Shown piece after piece: positions 11,880-20,499 of a stretch of 64,000 nucleotides of DNA. The stretch's first letter is position 1; each line of letters begins with the position of its first letter. The position numbers and the translations under genes are program-made. This DNA is from Gracilaria gracilis (Eukaryota; Rhodophyta; Florideophyceae; Gracilariales; Gracilariaceae). The notes under the pieces were generated by a model. That model had not been told where the DNA came from. It was given only the letters and a program-made list of their open reading frames with translations, and did no database searches. The stretch is from the NCBI GenBank assembly GCA_030374805.1, contig JARGSG010000230.1, forward strand, positions 62,001 to 126,000. Direction: 5' to 3'.

Positions 11880-12795
11880 GCAATGCGTTCCATACTGTGA
11901 CTGTCAGCGGCGGCAAGGGCATGCATATCGCGCTTGGTTCCGACTATGAATTGCTTGGACTGCAGGAAGTGGTGTACGGCCTCCAGGAGCTGGTCTTTTA
12001 AGGCACCATCACGCATAAAGTAGTGCCGGGAGAGCTCTTACTCGCCGAACTGGCTGTTCTTCCGCATATATTCGGTAGTGATACGCAGCCGGTTTGCACC
12101 CGGGGCGGAGCCAATGGTCGTTCATGCTGAAATGAATCCCCTATGGCCGCGAAAACCAGACCGGGAAAAGCAGGTATGCGGTAGCACTGGGAGATGTCGG
12201 TGACATGGGTAGGTTCGTGATGCAGACGGTCCTAATGAAGTGTCAAGTTATGGAGCATGAGCAAGCGGGATGGAAAGGACGTATGTTGCAGTTGGTTGCC
12301 GTCGAACGGCATGTAATCGATGGAGCTCAAGTCCCGCAGTTGTTGCTTGGTGAGAGCGGCAAACTTTGGAAGCGTCTGCGGCTGCAACGCATCACTGAGG
12401 GGCGAAATGAGGACGAATTTGAGCTTTATGGCGAGGCTAGGCTTCTGGAATGCATCGTTGAGCGTGCTCGGTAGCGAGGCGACGCGTGAAAAGCACAAAG
12501 GCGTGCGTGTAAAACAACTCGACGCTAAGGTTAACGGCGGACGGACCGGCGGCCATGAGGTCGAACAGACAGCGCGAAGGCGGTATGCTTGCAGTTGGTA
12601 GTGATCGACACGAGCAAGTCCGGCGACGAGGAGGTGACGATTTGTGGCATTTTGAGGCGCATAAGCGGCTTTCCACCAGTAAGGCGCGGTTTTTGAAGCC
12701 AGCTACGTGGACAAAAGTTGTCGCTCGGGCTCAAACTGCGGTTGCAGTGGTATCCAATACGCGTAGAGTAGATTACAGCATACGTGCGCGACACG
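11880..12795 (-). pseudogene. CNX2/MOCS1A (MoaA-like radical SAM) pseudogene, copy 1
   Basis: The minus-strand fragments run in MoaA order: a degenerate equivalent of the iron-sulfur motif (MSRT...), KPRLTGGKPLM near 12710 (RLTGGEPL in the family), DLMAAGPSAVNLS near 12540 (GL-s-vNiSLDtl), VLFTRR, and IDYMPFDGNQL near 12320 (IEYMPFDGN). These are spread over three frames with many substitutions. The active enzyme converts GTP toward cyclic pyranopterin in molybdenum-cofactor synthesis. This copy cannot be functional. The right end is the retrotransposon junction near 12795. Confidence 0.75.
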
Positions 12796-13746
12796 CCCCG
12801 GTATTATTGGTGCCGTCCCCAACGTCCCGAAGCTCTTTTACTCGCCGCGCCACACCGCCGCATGCGGATCCTTGCAGCAGCACCGCGCCGCGGTACGCGC
12901 CCACGGTTCCGCACAACAGTACGGTGCATCAAGCCTTCCACCGCGCGCGCGGCTGATTCCAGCGAGCACTGCGCTGCGGCACGCGGTCTCATGCAGCAGT
13001 ATCTACAACGCACTAAGCCCGCCACGGTGTGCCCCACTTGTGCAGCTATCGCGTGCCGTTGACTGCCGCGCCGTTTGCAGCTATAAGTATACCAAGGCCT
13101 CGCGGTAGCCACGCGCTGCGCGAGCACCGCACGTAAAAAGTGCGTGCATTGTAAGCCAAAACTGTCGCAAGCGCGCCGCGCTTTCGCCGCAGCTCGAGCA
13201 TGGGCCAGAGAAGCCGCTGCGTCTACGCGCTTGCGCATCACCGTCGGCGGAGCCGCGCCGCACGAGCATGGCAACCGCCGCCGTACTGTCGCCTTCCGCG
13301 CCGCTGCGCCAATGCTGCGTGCACGAAGCCTCACGACACCAATGCCTGCTCTCGCCCCCCCCCCTCCACCATCGGTGGCAGTACCGTTGAGATTTATGCC
13401 GTCGACGCCGACGCCAACAGCAACAAAGCTTCCGCCCCGCTCTATTGGTTTGCGTTTGTCTCCGACACGCTTTGCCACGTGACCGCCGAAGAGGCGAATT
13501 CGCTCGCCGCTGCAGGCCCGCGCATCACTTCTTTGTCTCACGCCCGTAGCACTGTAGCCCAATTTCTCACGCTACTATGTCACTCCTACACCGCCTCGCT
13601 TTTGCAGGAATATAGCAAATAGGAACGTTACCGCCTTTGCGTTTGCAGAGACCGCCATCATTCTTCCTTAACAATCTTGAACCACCTCTCCCAGCTTGTT
13701 GAAACTCAAAGGCAGACTTGTCCCTAGTCCCTAACGGCCCCTCGCA

Positions 13747-14655
13747 ATGGCGGTGGAAAACCCCGTCCCTGCAGCGACGCTTAGAACTATGTATCAGAGT
13801 AAAGCAGACATGTGGGTGCATGCCCTCCTCCAGTTTCTCATGACCTCTAAGAACATTTTCAGCCCTGAGCTGGACTTCAGCAAAGCCGCGGATATGAAGA
13901 AGTTTGTGGACGTTTTAGGCCACCAAAACGGACAGTTGTCAAGCATCGCATACTTAGTAACCGGCGATTTCGCAGACATAGGAGCCTTTGCTTCCTACAT
14001 TCACAGCAAGATCAGTTCCATTCGCCCCTCATCTGATACTCCCTCCCCCACGCCCTCAGCTGAAAACAATGAAGAGAACGTCGTACCTGACCCAGCGAAA
14101 TTTATGTATGCACAAGTTCTCCGACACCGTCTCCCAAAACCGACTGCATCAAAATTGTCACGCATACCTGCGATCACGCCTCAGACTGCTGCAACGATCA
14201 ATGAATTCAACTCCAGCAACTTCGAGCTCTCTAAGAACGCTCGCAACCGCATCTACCGTACCGCAGTAAACACAATCGGATATGAGGGAAAGAAATTTGC
14301 CGTCCTTTGCACCGCAACGCAGCAAAAGCCCAAGCAGAATCCGTTCAACATCACCCGCTGCTTCGCCGAAGCTGATATTCGCGAACCCTTAACAATGATG
14401 AAAACCAGTGATCCACGCATTTTCTTGGTATTTGCCCCAGAAAGCTGCATTCCCCTTCTCAAACCGGCTTATGATCGCTTTCACGATATTACAGTCCGTC
14501 ATTGTAGTATCACTCGTTTACCCAAGATTACAGTCGACCCCATTGAAAACCTCCTTGACCTTTTCCCTAACACGGACTCAAGTGATGACCTTTTACAGCT
14601 TGTGTTGATACTGCGGGAAGAAATCAACCGTTTGGAATCACCAGCAACCTATTAA
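13747..14655 (+). CDS. LINE ORF1 protein, family unknown
   Basis: The ORF begins at an ATG (MAVENPVPAATLRTMYQSK) and is 302 aa long and intact. I see no zinc knuckle or RRM motif. The middle is rich in S/T/P (residues 90-115) and the C-terminus is acidic and helical. It precedes the reverse-transcriptase ORF by about 300 bp on the same strand, so by position it is the ORF1 (nucleic-acid-binding or particle) protein of the retrotransposon. The start follows the GC-rich leader with no other in-frame ATG close upstream. Function is inferred from position only. Confidence 0.6.
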   Translation: MAVENPVPAATLRTMYQSKADMWVHALLQFLMTSKNIFSPELDFSKAADMKKFVDVLGHQNGQLSSIAYLVTGDFADIGAFASYIHSKISSIRPSSDTPSPTPSAENNEENVVPDPAKFMYAQVLRHRLPKPTASKLSRIPAITPQTAATINEFNSSNFELSKNARNRIYRTAVNTIGYEGKKFAVLCTATQQKPKQNPFNITRCFAEADIREPLTMMKTSDPRIFLVFAPESCIPLLKPAYDRFHDITVRHCSITRLPKITVDPIENLLDLFPNTDSSDDLLQLVLILREEINRLESPATY

Positions 14656-14956
14656 AGACCCCGACTGCCCTTTGCCGATGCACTGCGAGAGCACGAAAAC
14701 CGCTGCTTCTCTGCGTACAAGCAACGTGCTCCGTCGTCCACGATTCAACCGATTCCACCCCGAGCACCGCCAGCAGCGACGCAATCCTCGCCAGCTGTGG
14801 GCCAGACGCAAGCGCCGGGGACTGTAACCCTTGCCGCCCAATCGACAGCCCCAATGGAGTGCTTACCTCCTGGACCAAGCGTAGATGAGCATGAGACCAC
14901 CAGGCAATCGAGTACTCATGTTAACCGTTCTCCGGCGCTAAACCGCTCTATCCGCA

Positions 14957-17449
14957 ATGAAAATCGTTTCACGGTATTACAAAGCAACACCGTATATCCT
15001 ACGGACACCACAACCAGCGTACAACCACAACGTATCTGAGAGAGACACCTCCTGCCGTACTTGTTTGCCCCCTGCTATGTCGCTTCCCCCCACTGTGGGT
15101 GACTGCCCCTCAATCACCACCATTCTTGATCTACGTTTGTCAACCATCGAGTTCCTCCCCTGGTCCTTGCGCCTGGACTATATTGAACTGTACTACCACC
15201 TGCTACACAATTTCAACACAGCTCGTACGCTTTCCCTCAAACAGCAGTGCCTTACGTGCCTGATCGCCACGCCCAAGCTTGTCTTCCGCCGAAACGGCCG
15301 CGGAGAAGCACGAAATAGAAACCGATCCTCGCTCCACCATTCCATCAAGCGCAGAGTTCACATGGCGCTGCGCGGCGAATGGAATACTTTATATGACGAG
15401 GCCTGTGTGGCTCACTTACGTACTCCAGGCCAATCTCCATCTCCTTCCAACAAACAGCGGAGAGCCAGAAAGGCCTTTCTAGCTGGTGAATACACAAAAG
15501 CATGTGCCATCCTGGGTGCTGAATCCCAACCAGTCACGCCGTCCGAACAGACCGCAACAAATCTGGCCAATTTTCACCCGTCTCCCTCTATCCCTCTCAC
15601 TCCTACCCCTCCGCAGTTCCTGCCAACCCCCCTGGCGCTTGACGAGGCTTTTGTTCGCAGGAAAATCCTACAAACGTCTAAAAGTTCTTCTCCAGGGCCA
15701 GACGGAATGCGTCCGCTCTTTCTGAAGTACCTGGCGGCAACGCCAGGTGGTCAACCCCCAGATCGCCCCATCCTTAAGGAAGTGACTTCGTTCGTCAATT
15801 CTGTCATCGCTGGCGGCCTACCTCCCGGTTCCGAGCAGTGGTTCTCCACAGGAAGCCTCATAGGTATTCCAAAACCCCGCTCCTCCAAACTGCGACCCCT
15901 TGCAATTGGGCTGGTCTGGCGTAGATTCATAGCCCGAATGGTGGCCCAAACCATGTCCAGAGACCCCGCAGTACAATCCTACTTGCGCCCTCACCAGTTA
16001 GGTGTCGGAACCTCCTGTGGTAGCGAAGCAATTGTTCATATCCTCCGCAATGTTTCAAACAAACTGCGAAGAGAGGACTTGGTGCTTCTCAGCATCGATG
16101 CCACAAATGCCTTCAACGCAGTGAAGCGCCAACTCATTCTGAACGAAGTCATCAAAAATGCCCCGGGTATGGCCCGATTCGTACACTACTGCTACCGCGC
16201 AGTAATTCCGTTACGCTTTGGAGAGTTCATTATAGAAAGCAGAACGGGCACGCAACAAGGCGATCCGCTCAGTCCGCTTCTCTTCGCCCTAGCCCTCCAT
16301 GCACTTGTCCTCAAATTGCAAGACCGTTTCCAGCCTGTTTTAAACCTCTTCTACGCAGATGACGGAAACTTTCTCTTGAAACGTGACGTGGCGTCTTCTT
16401 TCCTCACAACGCTAGACACCGAGGGAGCCCAGATTGGGTTTGTTCCTAACCTACAAAAATCATTCGCATGGTGGTGGCGAAGTCCGACAATTCCGAGCTT
16501 CCCTGCTTCCATCAATCATGACCAGGCTATTACCGTTCTCGGTGCCCCATTGGGTCACGGCAATGCCGTCAGAAAGGCATTGCGGTCTGGTAGAGCCCAA
16601 CAGCGCGCCCTCTGTGATGCCCCTGCTGCTTTGAACGACCCCCATATGGCTCTGACCCTGCTGCGCTTTTGTGCAGGTGCTTGCAAATTCACATACGTTC
16701 TGCGTACCACCCCGCCGCATTTAACCCAGTTTGAAGTCGAATATTTCGATGAAGAACAGCGAAGGGTGTTTCAACAGATCCACAGACAGATTAGCACACA
16801 AGGGTGGAAGAGAGCCTGCCTCCCTTTCAACAAGGGCGGTCTTGGTCTTTCCAGAGCCGCATGGGTGCGTAGTGCAGCATGTTTTTCCTCCTTCATGGCA
16901 GCCTGGTCATTAATCGACTCCCAGATACAGCAAACTCTCCAGCCATTTGCGGTGGTACCCTCTCAGTTCATGCGTTTGGCGCAAATCGCCAATGTCATCA
17001 GAGACTCGTACGCGCTGTCGCACGAATTTGCGTTCGACTCTTTGACAGCCAGAGCGGACGAGAATGGCAGCATCGCCAAGTTGCAGCATTTGTATCAAGA
17101 TGCGATCATAGATCACTTAGCTTCACTGCACGCCCCTCTCCGAACGAAGACCCACACTCATCGTCTCCAACGTACGCACCTCAAATCTGTCTCCACAGTA
17201 GAGGCGTCGCTTTGTTTTACTTCTTTCATCCATCCCACATCAAACCCGTCACCAGCGCCAGAAATCATGAAAACCATGATAGATCTTCGTCTTGGCGAAA
17301 GACTTTTCTCCAACAAACCCTGTATGTCATGCGCTGGATCAAACGCCGTCTCCGTTCCACGGTTAGATCCACTGGGTTACAATGCTATGGTATCCCCAGT
17401 AAGACTGGGTGCCACCCGACGCCATAACGCCCTTCGAGATGTGTTCTAA
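14957..17449 (+). CDS. LINE reverse transcriptase ORF
   Basis: This is an 830-codon ORF. RT motifs appear in order from about residue 240: SSSPGPDGMRPLFLKYL, GSLIGIPKPRSSKLRPLAIG, LLSIDATNAFNAVKR (catalytic Asp), GTQQGDPLSPLLFALALH, and FYADDGNFLL (catalytic YADD box, 16349-16363). The C-terminus carries CMSC and DPLGYNA...TRRHNALRD, the CxxC/H..RH..lrD tail usual in LINE ORFs. At the stop TTC TAA AAC (17443-17452) the frame is lost, and homologous-looking sequence resumes in another frame to 17949. The protein is therefore nearly complete but probably truncated. The upstream 250 residues show no endonuclease motifs. Confidence 0.85.
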   Translation: MKIVSRYYKATPYILRTPQPAYNHNVSERDTSCRTCLPPAMSLPPTVGDCPSITTILDLRLSTIEFLPWSLRLDYIELYYHLLHNFNTARTLSLKQQCLTCLIATPKLVFRRNGRGEARNRNRSSLHHSIKRRVHMALRGEWNTLYDEACVAHLRTPGQSPSPSNKQRRARKAFLAGEYTKACAILGAESQPVTPSEQTATNLANFHPSPSIPLTPTPPQFLPTPLALDEAFVRRKILQTSKSSSPGPDGMRPLFLKYLAATPGGQPPDRPILKEVTSFVNSVIAGGLPPGSEQWFSTGSLIGIPKPRSSKLRPLAIGLVWRRFIARMVAQTMSRDPAVQSYLRPHQLGVGTSCGSEAIVHILRNVSNKLRREDLVLLSIDATNAFNAVKRQLILNEVIKNAPGMARFVHYCYRAVIPLRFGEFIIESRTGTQQGDPLSPLLFALALHALVLKLQDRFQPVLNLFYADDGNFLLKRDVASSFLTTLDTEGAQIGFVPNLQKSFAWWWRSPTIPSFPASINHDQAITVLGAPLGHGNAVRKALRSGRAQQRALCDAPAALNDPHMALTLLRFCAGACKFTYVLRTTPPHLTQFEVEYFDEEQRRVFQQIHRQISTQGWKRACLPFNKGGLGLSRAAWVRSAACFSSFMAAWSLIDSQIQQTLQPFAVVPSQFMRLAQIANVIRDSYALSHEFAFDSLTARADENGSIAKLQHLYQDAIIDHLASLHAPLRTKTHTHRLQRTHLKSVSTVEASLCFTSFIHPTSNPSPAPEIMKTMIDLRLGERLFSNKPCMSCAGSNAVSVPRLDPLGYNAMVSPVRLGATRRHNALRDVF

Positions 17450-17949
17450 AACTGCTTGAAACAACCTCCTCTTGCCTGCAAGTCTCCAGAGAATGGAAGT
17501 TTCCATCCCAGCAGCATCTTGGCGAAAACGCTCAGTGGCGAATGGACTTGCTCATTGACGATATAAGATTTCATGCGAAACCCATCGGCGTTGGTGTCAG
17601 AGTGGTGAGCACGGATAGCCGCAATTACACCCTCGCAGCATCACGAAACGCAGCGGCGGCTGCAATGAAAGCCGAAGCTTTAAAGCGCACCAAATACGAC
17701 GCAATCTGCTCGGATAACAACGTTCAGTTTGTCCCCTTTGCGTTTGACGTTCATGGAGGCCTTGGAGACTCCGCAAAACAGTTCGCCCGCCGCATAGCTG
17801 AGTACGTTAGCAGTGTACGTGGGTCTAACCAGATCACCAAGTACCACACGCTGGCCCTACGCCTCGAACGAACCGTTCTTCAGTTAACAGCCACTGCCGT
17901 AAACCGGCGACGCTGGACGCTGTCCACCCAGGCACACGCAACTGCGTGA
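17450..17949 (+). pseudogene. Frameshifted C-terminus of the LINE RT protein
   Basis: The frame reads on as LLETTSSCLQVSREWKF into MDLLIDDIRF... and FVPFAFDVHGGLGDSAKQF. This FvPf-e--G-lG--A--F block is commonly found at the extreme C-terminus of such RT ORFs. It is out of frame with the 830-codon ORF by a shift near 17445. A one-base indel or a programmed frameshift could both explain this; the first is more likely in this decayed region. Confidence 0.6.
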
Positions 17950-17972
17950 TCGACGACCATTTCAAATTCCAT

Positions 17973-18001
17973 AAATAAAGGTCTCGTTCGTTCGTTCGTT
18001 T
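17973..18001 (+). terminator. LINE 3' end: AATAAA and TCGT microsatellite tail
   Basis: An AATAAA-type signal (17973-17979) is followed at once by gtctcgttcgttcgttcgtt. Short tandem repeats at the 3' end, instead of poly(A), are known for several LINE clades. The flanking PPO fragment starts just after, so this is taken as the 3' junction. Confidence 0.65.
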
Positions 18002-18074
18002 GCACAGACCAGCACAGCATCAGTTGACGTGCTTGTCATTATTACAGGAATATCTGGTAGTTGTATTTCTTTCA

Positions 18075-18650
18075 TCCTGCACAAATACATCCGCGGTTAC
18101 ACGTGTTCACCACAGAGGCGCACTCTGTTGTCAAATGTAGCCGCGCTCACGCTCAAGAAGCTAGCACCGGAACTGAAAGCTTTGGAAAAGGTTTACTACC
18201 CACCGATGTGGAGCATAGCGCTGACATCCCAAGAGTGAGTTGAAGGAGCCATTTGCGAGGATTCGGTAACCTAATTCCGCGAAAGTTGAGCATTAGGAGG
18301 TTGAATACTGTATGTTCGAGCGTACTGCTCACCGCCAGGGCACCCGAAGATATGGAACTGCTTCTGCCGTATATTACCAGGGCACATGAGGAGGGCATTA
18401 AGGAGTGGAGTGACCCCGAAGCAGTACAGACTGTCGATAAGGATGTGAAACGCATTTCGCTCAAGAAAGAATCGCAGGTGAAATCGGTTGTGGTTGGGGC
18501 CCACAATACAATATCGGACATCAACAGGTGTTGGACACGGCTGTAGAGGCTCTGAAAGACGAAGAAGTTTTGTTCCTTGGGGGTAATTACGTTCATGGAA
18601 TGGCTTGTGGTGACTGTGTGGCGTAGGGTGCGTACTACGCGCGGCTAATT
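18075..18650 (+). pseudogene. Protoporphyrinogen oxidase pseudogene, copy 2
   Basis: Fragments follow the order of plant-type protoporphyrinogen IX oxidase: LKKLAPELKALEKVYYPP (l-p-a-al--i-YPpva), GFGNLIPRKLSIRRLNTV (GFG-LiPR-giRtLGt), SSVLLTARAPEDMELLLPYI (sSslFpgRaP-g--lLl-YigG), DKDVKRISLK, and FLGGNYVHGMACGDC (C-terminal LgGNYv-GvalGrC). Frameshifts (near 18240 and 18500) and in-frame stops (18234, 18544) show decay. The active enzyme makes protoporphyrin IX for heme and chlorophyll using FAD. Only the C-terminal part, about 180 residues, is here. It converges on the CNX2 relic. Confidence 0.8.
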
Positions 18651-18789
18651 GCAAACTACGTGAGTCGAACGGCACCAGTGAACAAATTGGATGTTAGGTG
18701 GTATGAAAAAAAAAGTTGGAGTGGAGGAAGGCATTAAAGTTTCAGATAGGAAGCGGTGATAGTAGATAATTGATGCAGTGCGGGACTCA

Positions 18790-19713
18790 GCCACTAATGC
18801 GCCCCATACTGCGATTATCGGCGACGGCAAGGGCATGCATATCGCGCTTGCCTCCCAATTAAATTTTCTTGAGCTGCAGGACGTGGCGTGGCGTACTTCC
18901 TCCAGGTGCTCGTAGTCCGTACGATCGCGCATAAGGTTGCGCGAGGGCAGTTCCTGCTCCCCAAACTGGCTGGTCTCCAGTGCACCAACGACATTGATAC
19001 GCAGCTGGTTGAAACCTGCGCAAAAATAGTCACTCTTGCTGGAAATGACTCCAAGCGGACCGGAGAAACCGGTGTGTGGTAGTACTTGAAGGTGTCGGTG
19101 GCATGTGTGGACTCTTGTTGCAGACGGCCGTAGAGCCGGGCCAAGAACTGCGCATGTGCGAGTAGAGCACAAAAGAAGCATGGTCCCACTGGTTGCCGTC
19201 GAACGGCATTTACCGGATTAAACACGCGTCCAGATTAAGCGCACGTCTAGCGGTTGGTGCTCGGTGAGAGCAGCGAACTGCCGCAGCGACGCATCATTGC
19301 CGGGTGACCTGACGACAAATTTCAGCTTGACGGCGACGCCAGTCTGCTTAAGCGCATCTTCGAGCGCTCAGCATGCGCAAGGATGGCAAAGGTGTGAGGG
19401 CAAACGATTCGTGGCTGAGATTGACAGCGGACAGGCCGGCGGCCATGAGGTCTGGCAGAAGGCGCGACAGCAGCACGCACCTGGTTGGGATGGACACGGG
19501 CAAGTACGACGACACGGCGGCGATCTGTGGGTGTTCAAGGCCCATGAGTGGCTTTGCACGGGTGAGGAGCAACTTAAAGACGCCGGTGGCGAAGAACAGC
19601 TGGATGAGGTGCAGCACCCCGAACGTGGACCGCAGGTGCGGCTTGAGCGAGAACTGCGGGTTCACCGGCATGCAGTACGCGCAGCAAAGGTTGCAGGGGT
19701 CCGTGAGCGACAA
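18790..19713 (-). pseudogene. CNX2/MOCS1A (MoaA-like radical SAM) pseudogene, copy 2
   Basis: The frame from 19713 reads MSLTDPCNLCCAYCMP, a well-kept C-x3-C-x2-C radical-SAM cluster motif of MoaA (SLTDrCNLrC-YCMP). Then come LTRAKPLMGLEHPQIAA (LTGGEPLlR-dl--i), LLPDLMAAGLSAVNLS, and in other frames MPFDGNQW near 19205. The C-terminal block FSGPLGVISSKSDYFCAG plus FNQLRINVVGALETSQFG matches G--GFI-s-sdhFC--CNRLRlTa-G-L--cLFg; here the second cysteine of the C-terminal FeS site is changed (AGFNQL). Shifts between frames and the GG-to-RA change rule out function. This copy is more complete than copy 1. Confidence 0.85.
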
Positions 19714-19739
19714 GCACAGATACGAGTGGCGTGATGATC

Positions 19740-20499
19740 GAGTTCATTTCTTAGGTCTGAAGTTACTGTAACCATTTCACCTCAGCAGATTACGACGAGG
19801 ATGAAAACCAGAAATATGCCATCAATTATCGAAAGAGCTGTTTCCACTGATCACATTGGCATGGAAAATGGTGCAAACCAGCCCCTTTTCACGGAAGGCT
19901 CAGACTCTAATTTACCGAGTGAGTCTTTCGAATCAAACGTAGTTGCTGTTCAGAATTGATTAGACGATGGTGAACCTTCTCCAAGTTCTGAACTTGCTGG
20001 TTTTGTCGAAATCGAAATTGGGAATGCTACCCTTAACAAAGAAGCATATGTTGCTGCGGAATAATTAGAACCTCTTCCTCGAGACAGTCTTCGAGTATAT
20101 GAGACTACCTTCCAATTGACGGTATTTTTGTGATTCGTGCAGCAGTTGCGCAACAGCCGGACATGTCGTCTATTATAATTTTAAGCCAATGATGATAAAT
20201 TCGTATTACGCAAGGACATTCTGTGTTGAAAAATAATGCTTATGAACTCTGTGAAGCATCGACAGAAGTTACGAATCAAGTCTTGTACTCCTCGATTATA
20301 CTACACTGCGTTTTCTGCTCGGTATCAAACGCTCGCCGAGGAGATATCTTGGCCTTTTCAGTCTTTCTTGGAGTTAAAAAACGCGAAGCAGAACATAAAA
20401 GGCTACCTATCAACAGAAACCTTTACGTGGACCGGATTTCGCGACATTACATTTTGGGTTGAGAGCAAGCAAATTCTCTCCCCATACCAAAGAGAGACA
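19740..20499 (+). other. Decayed coding relic, family not identified
   Basis: One plus-strand frame from 19801 (MKTRNMPSIIERAV...) stays readable for about 140 codons with stops at 19957, 20062 and 20130. It is acidic and serine-rich (GEPSPSSELAGFVEIEIGN), then continues in other frames to 20508. The style resembles the acidic leader of the tnp2-type element at 6550-6940, but I cannot prove homology. No host function is suggested. Confidence 0.35.

Larger units (their letters stand above)
12796..18001 (+). mobile_element. Non-LTR retrotransposon (LINE) with ORF1, RT ORF and TCGT tail
   Basis: The element consists of a GC-rich 5' leader (12796-13746), an ORF of 302 codons, an RT ORF of 830 codons with a frameshifted C-terminus, then an AATAAA-containing 3' end and a short (TCGT)n tail at about 17984-18001. 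The layout fits a LINE. No apurinic endonuclease domain was recognised in either ORF. It sits between two copies of the PPO/CNX2 gene-fragment pair. The 5' boundary is set only by where similarity between the CNX2 copies ends. Confidence 0.75.

Noticed and set aside
12804-13562. 252-codon minus-strand ORF in the GC-rich stretch
   Set aside because: Arg/Ala-rich, no motif; lies in the 5' leader of the LINE.
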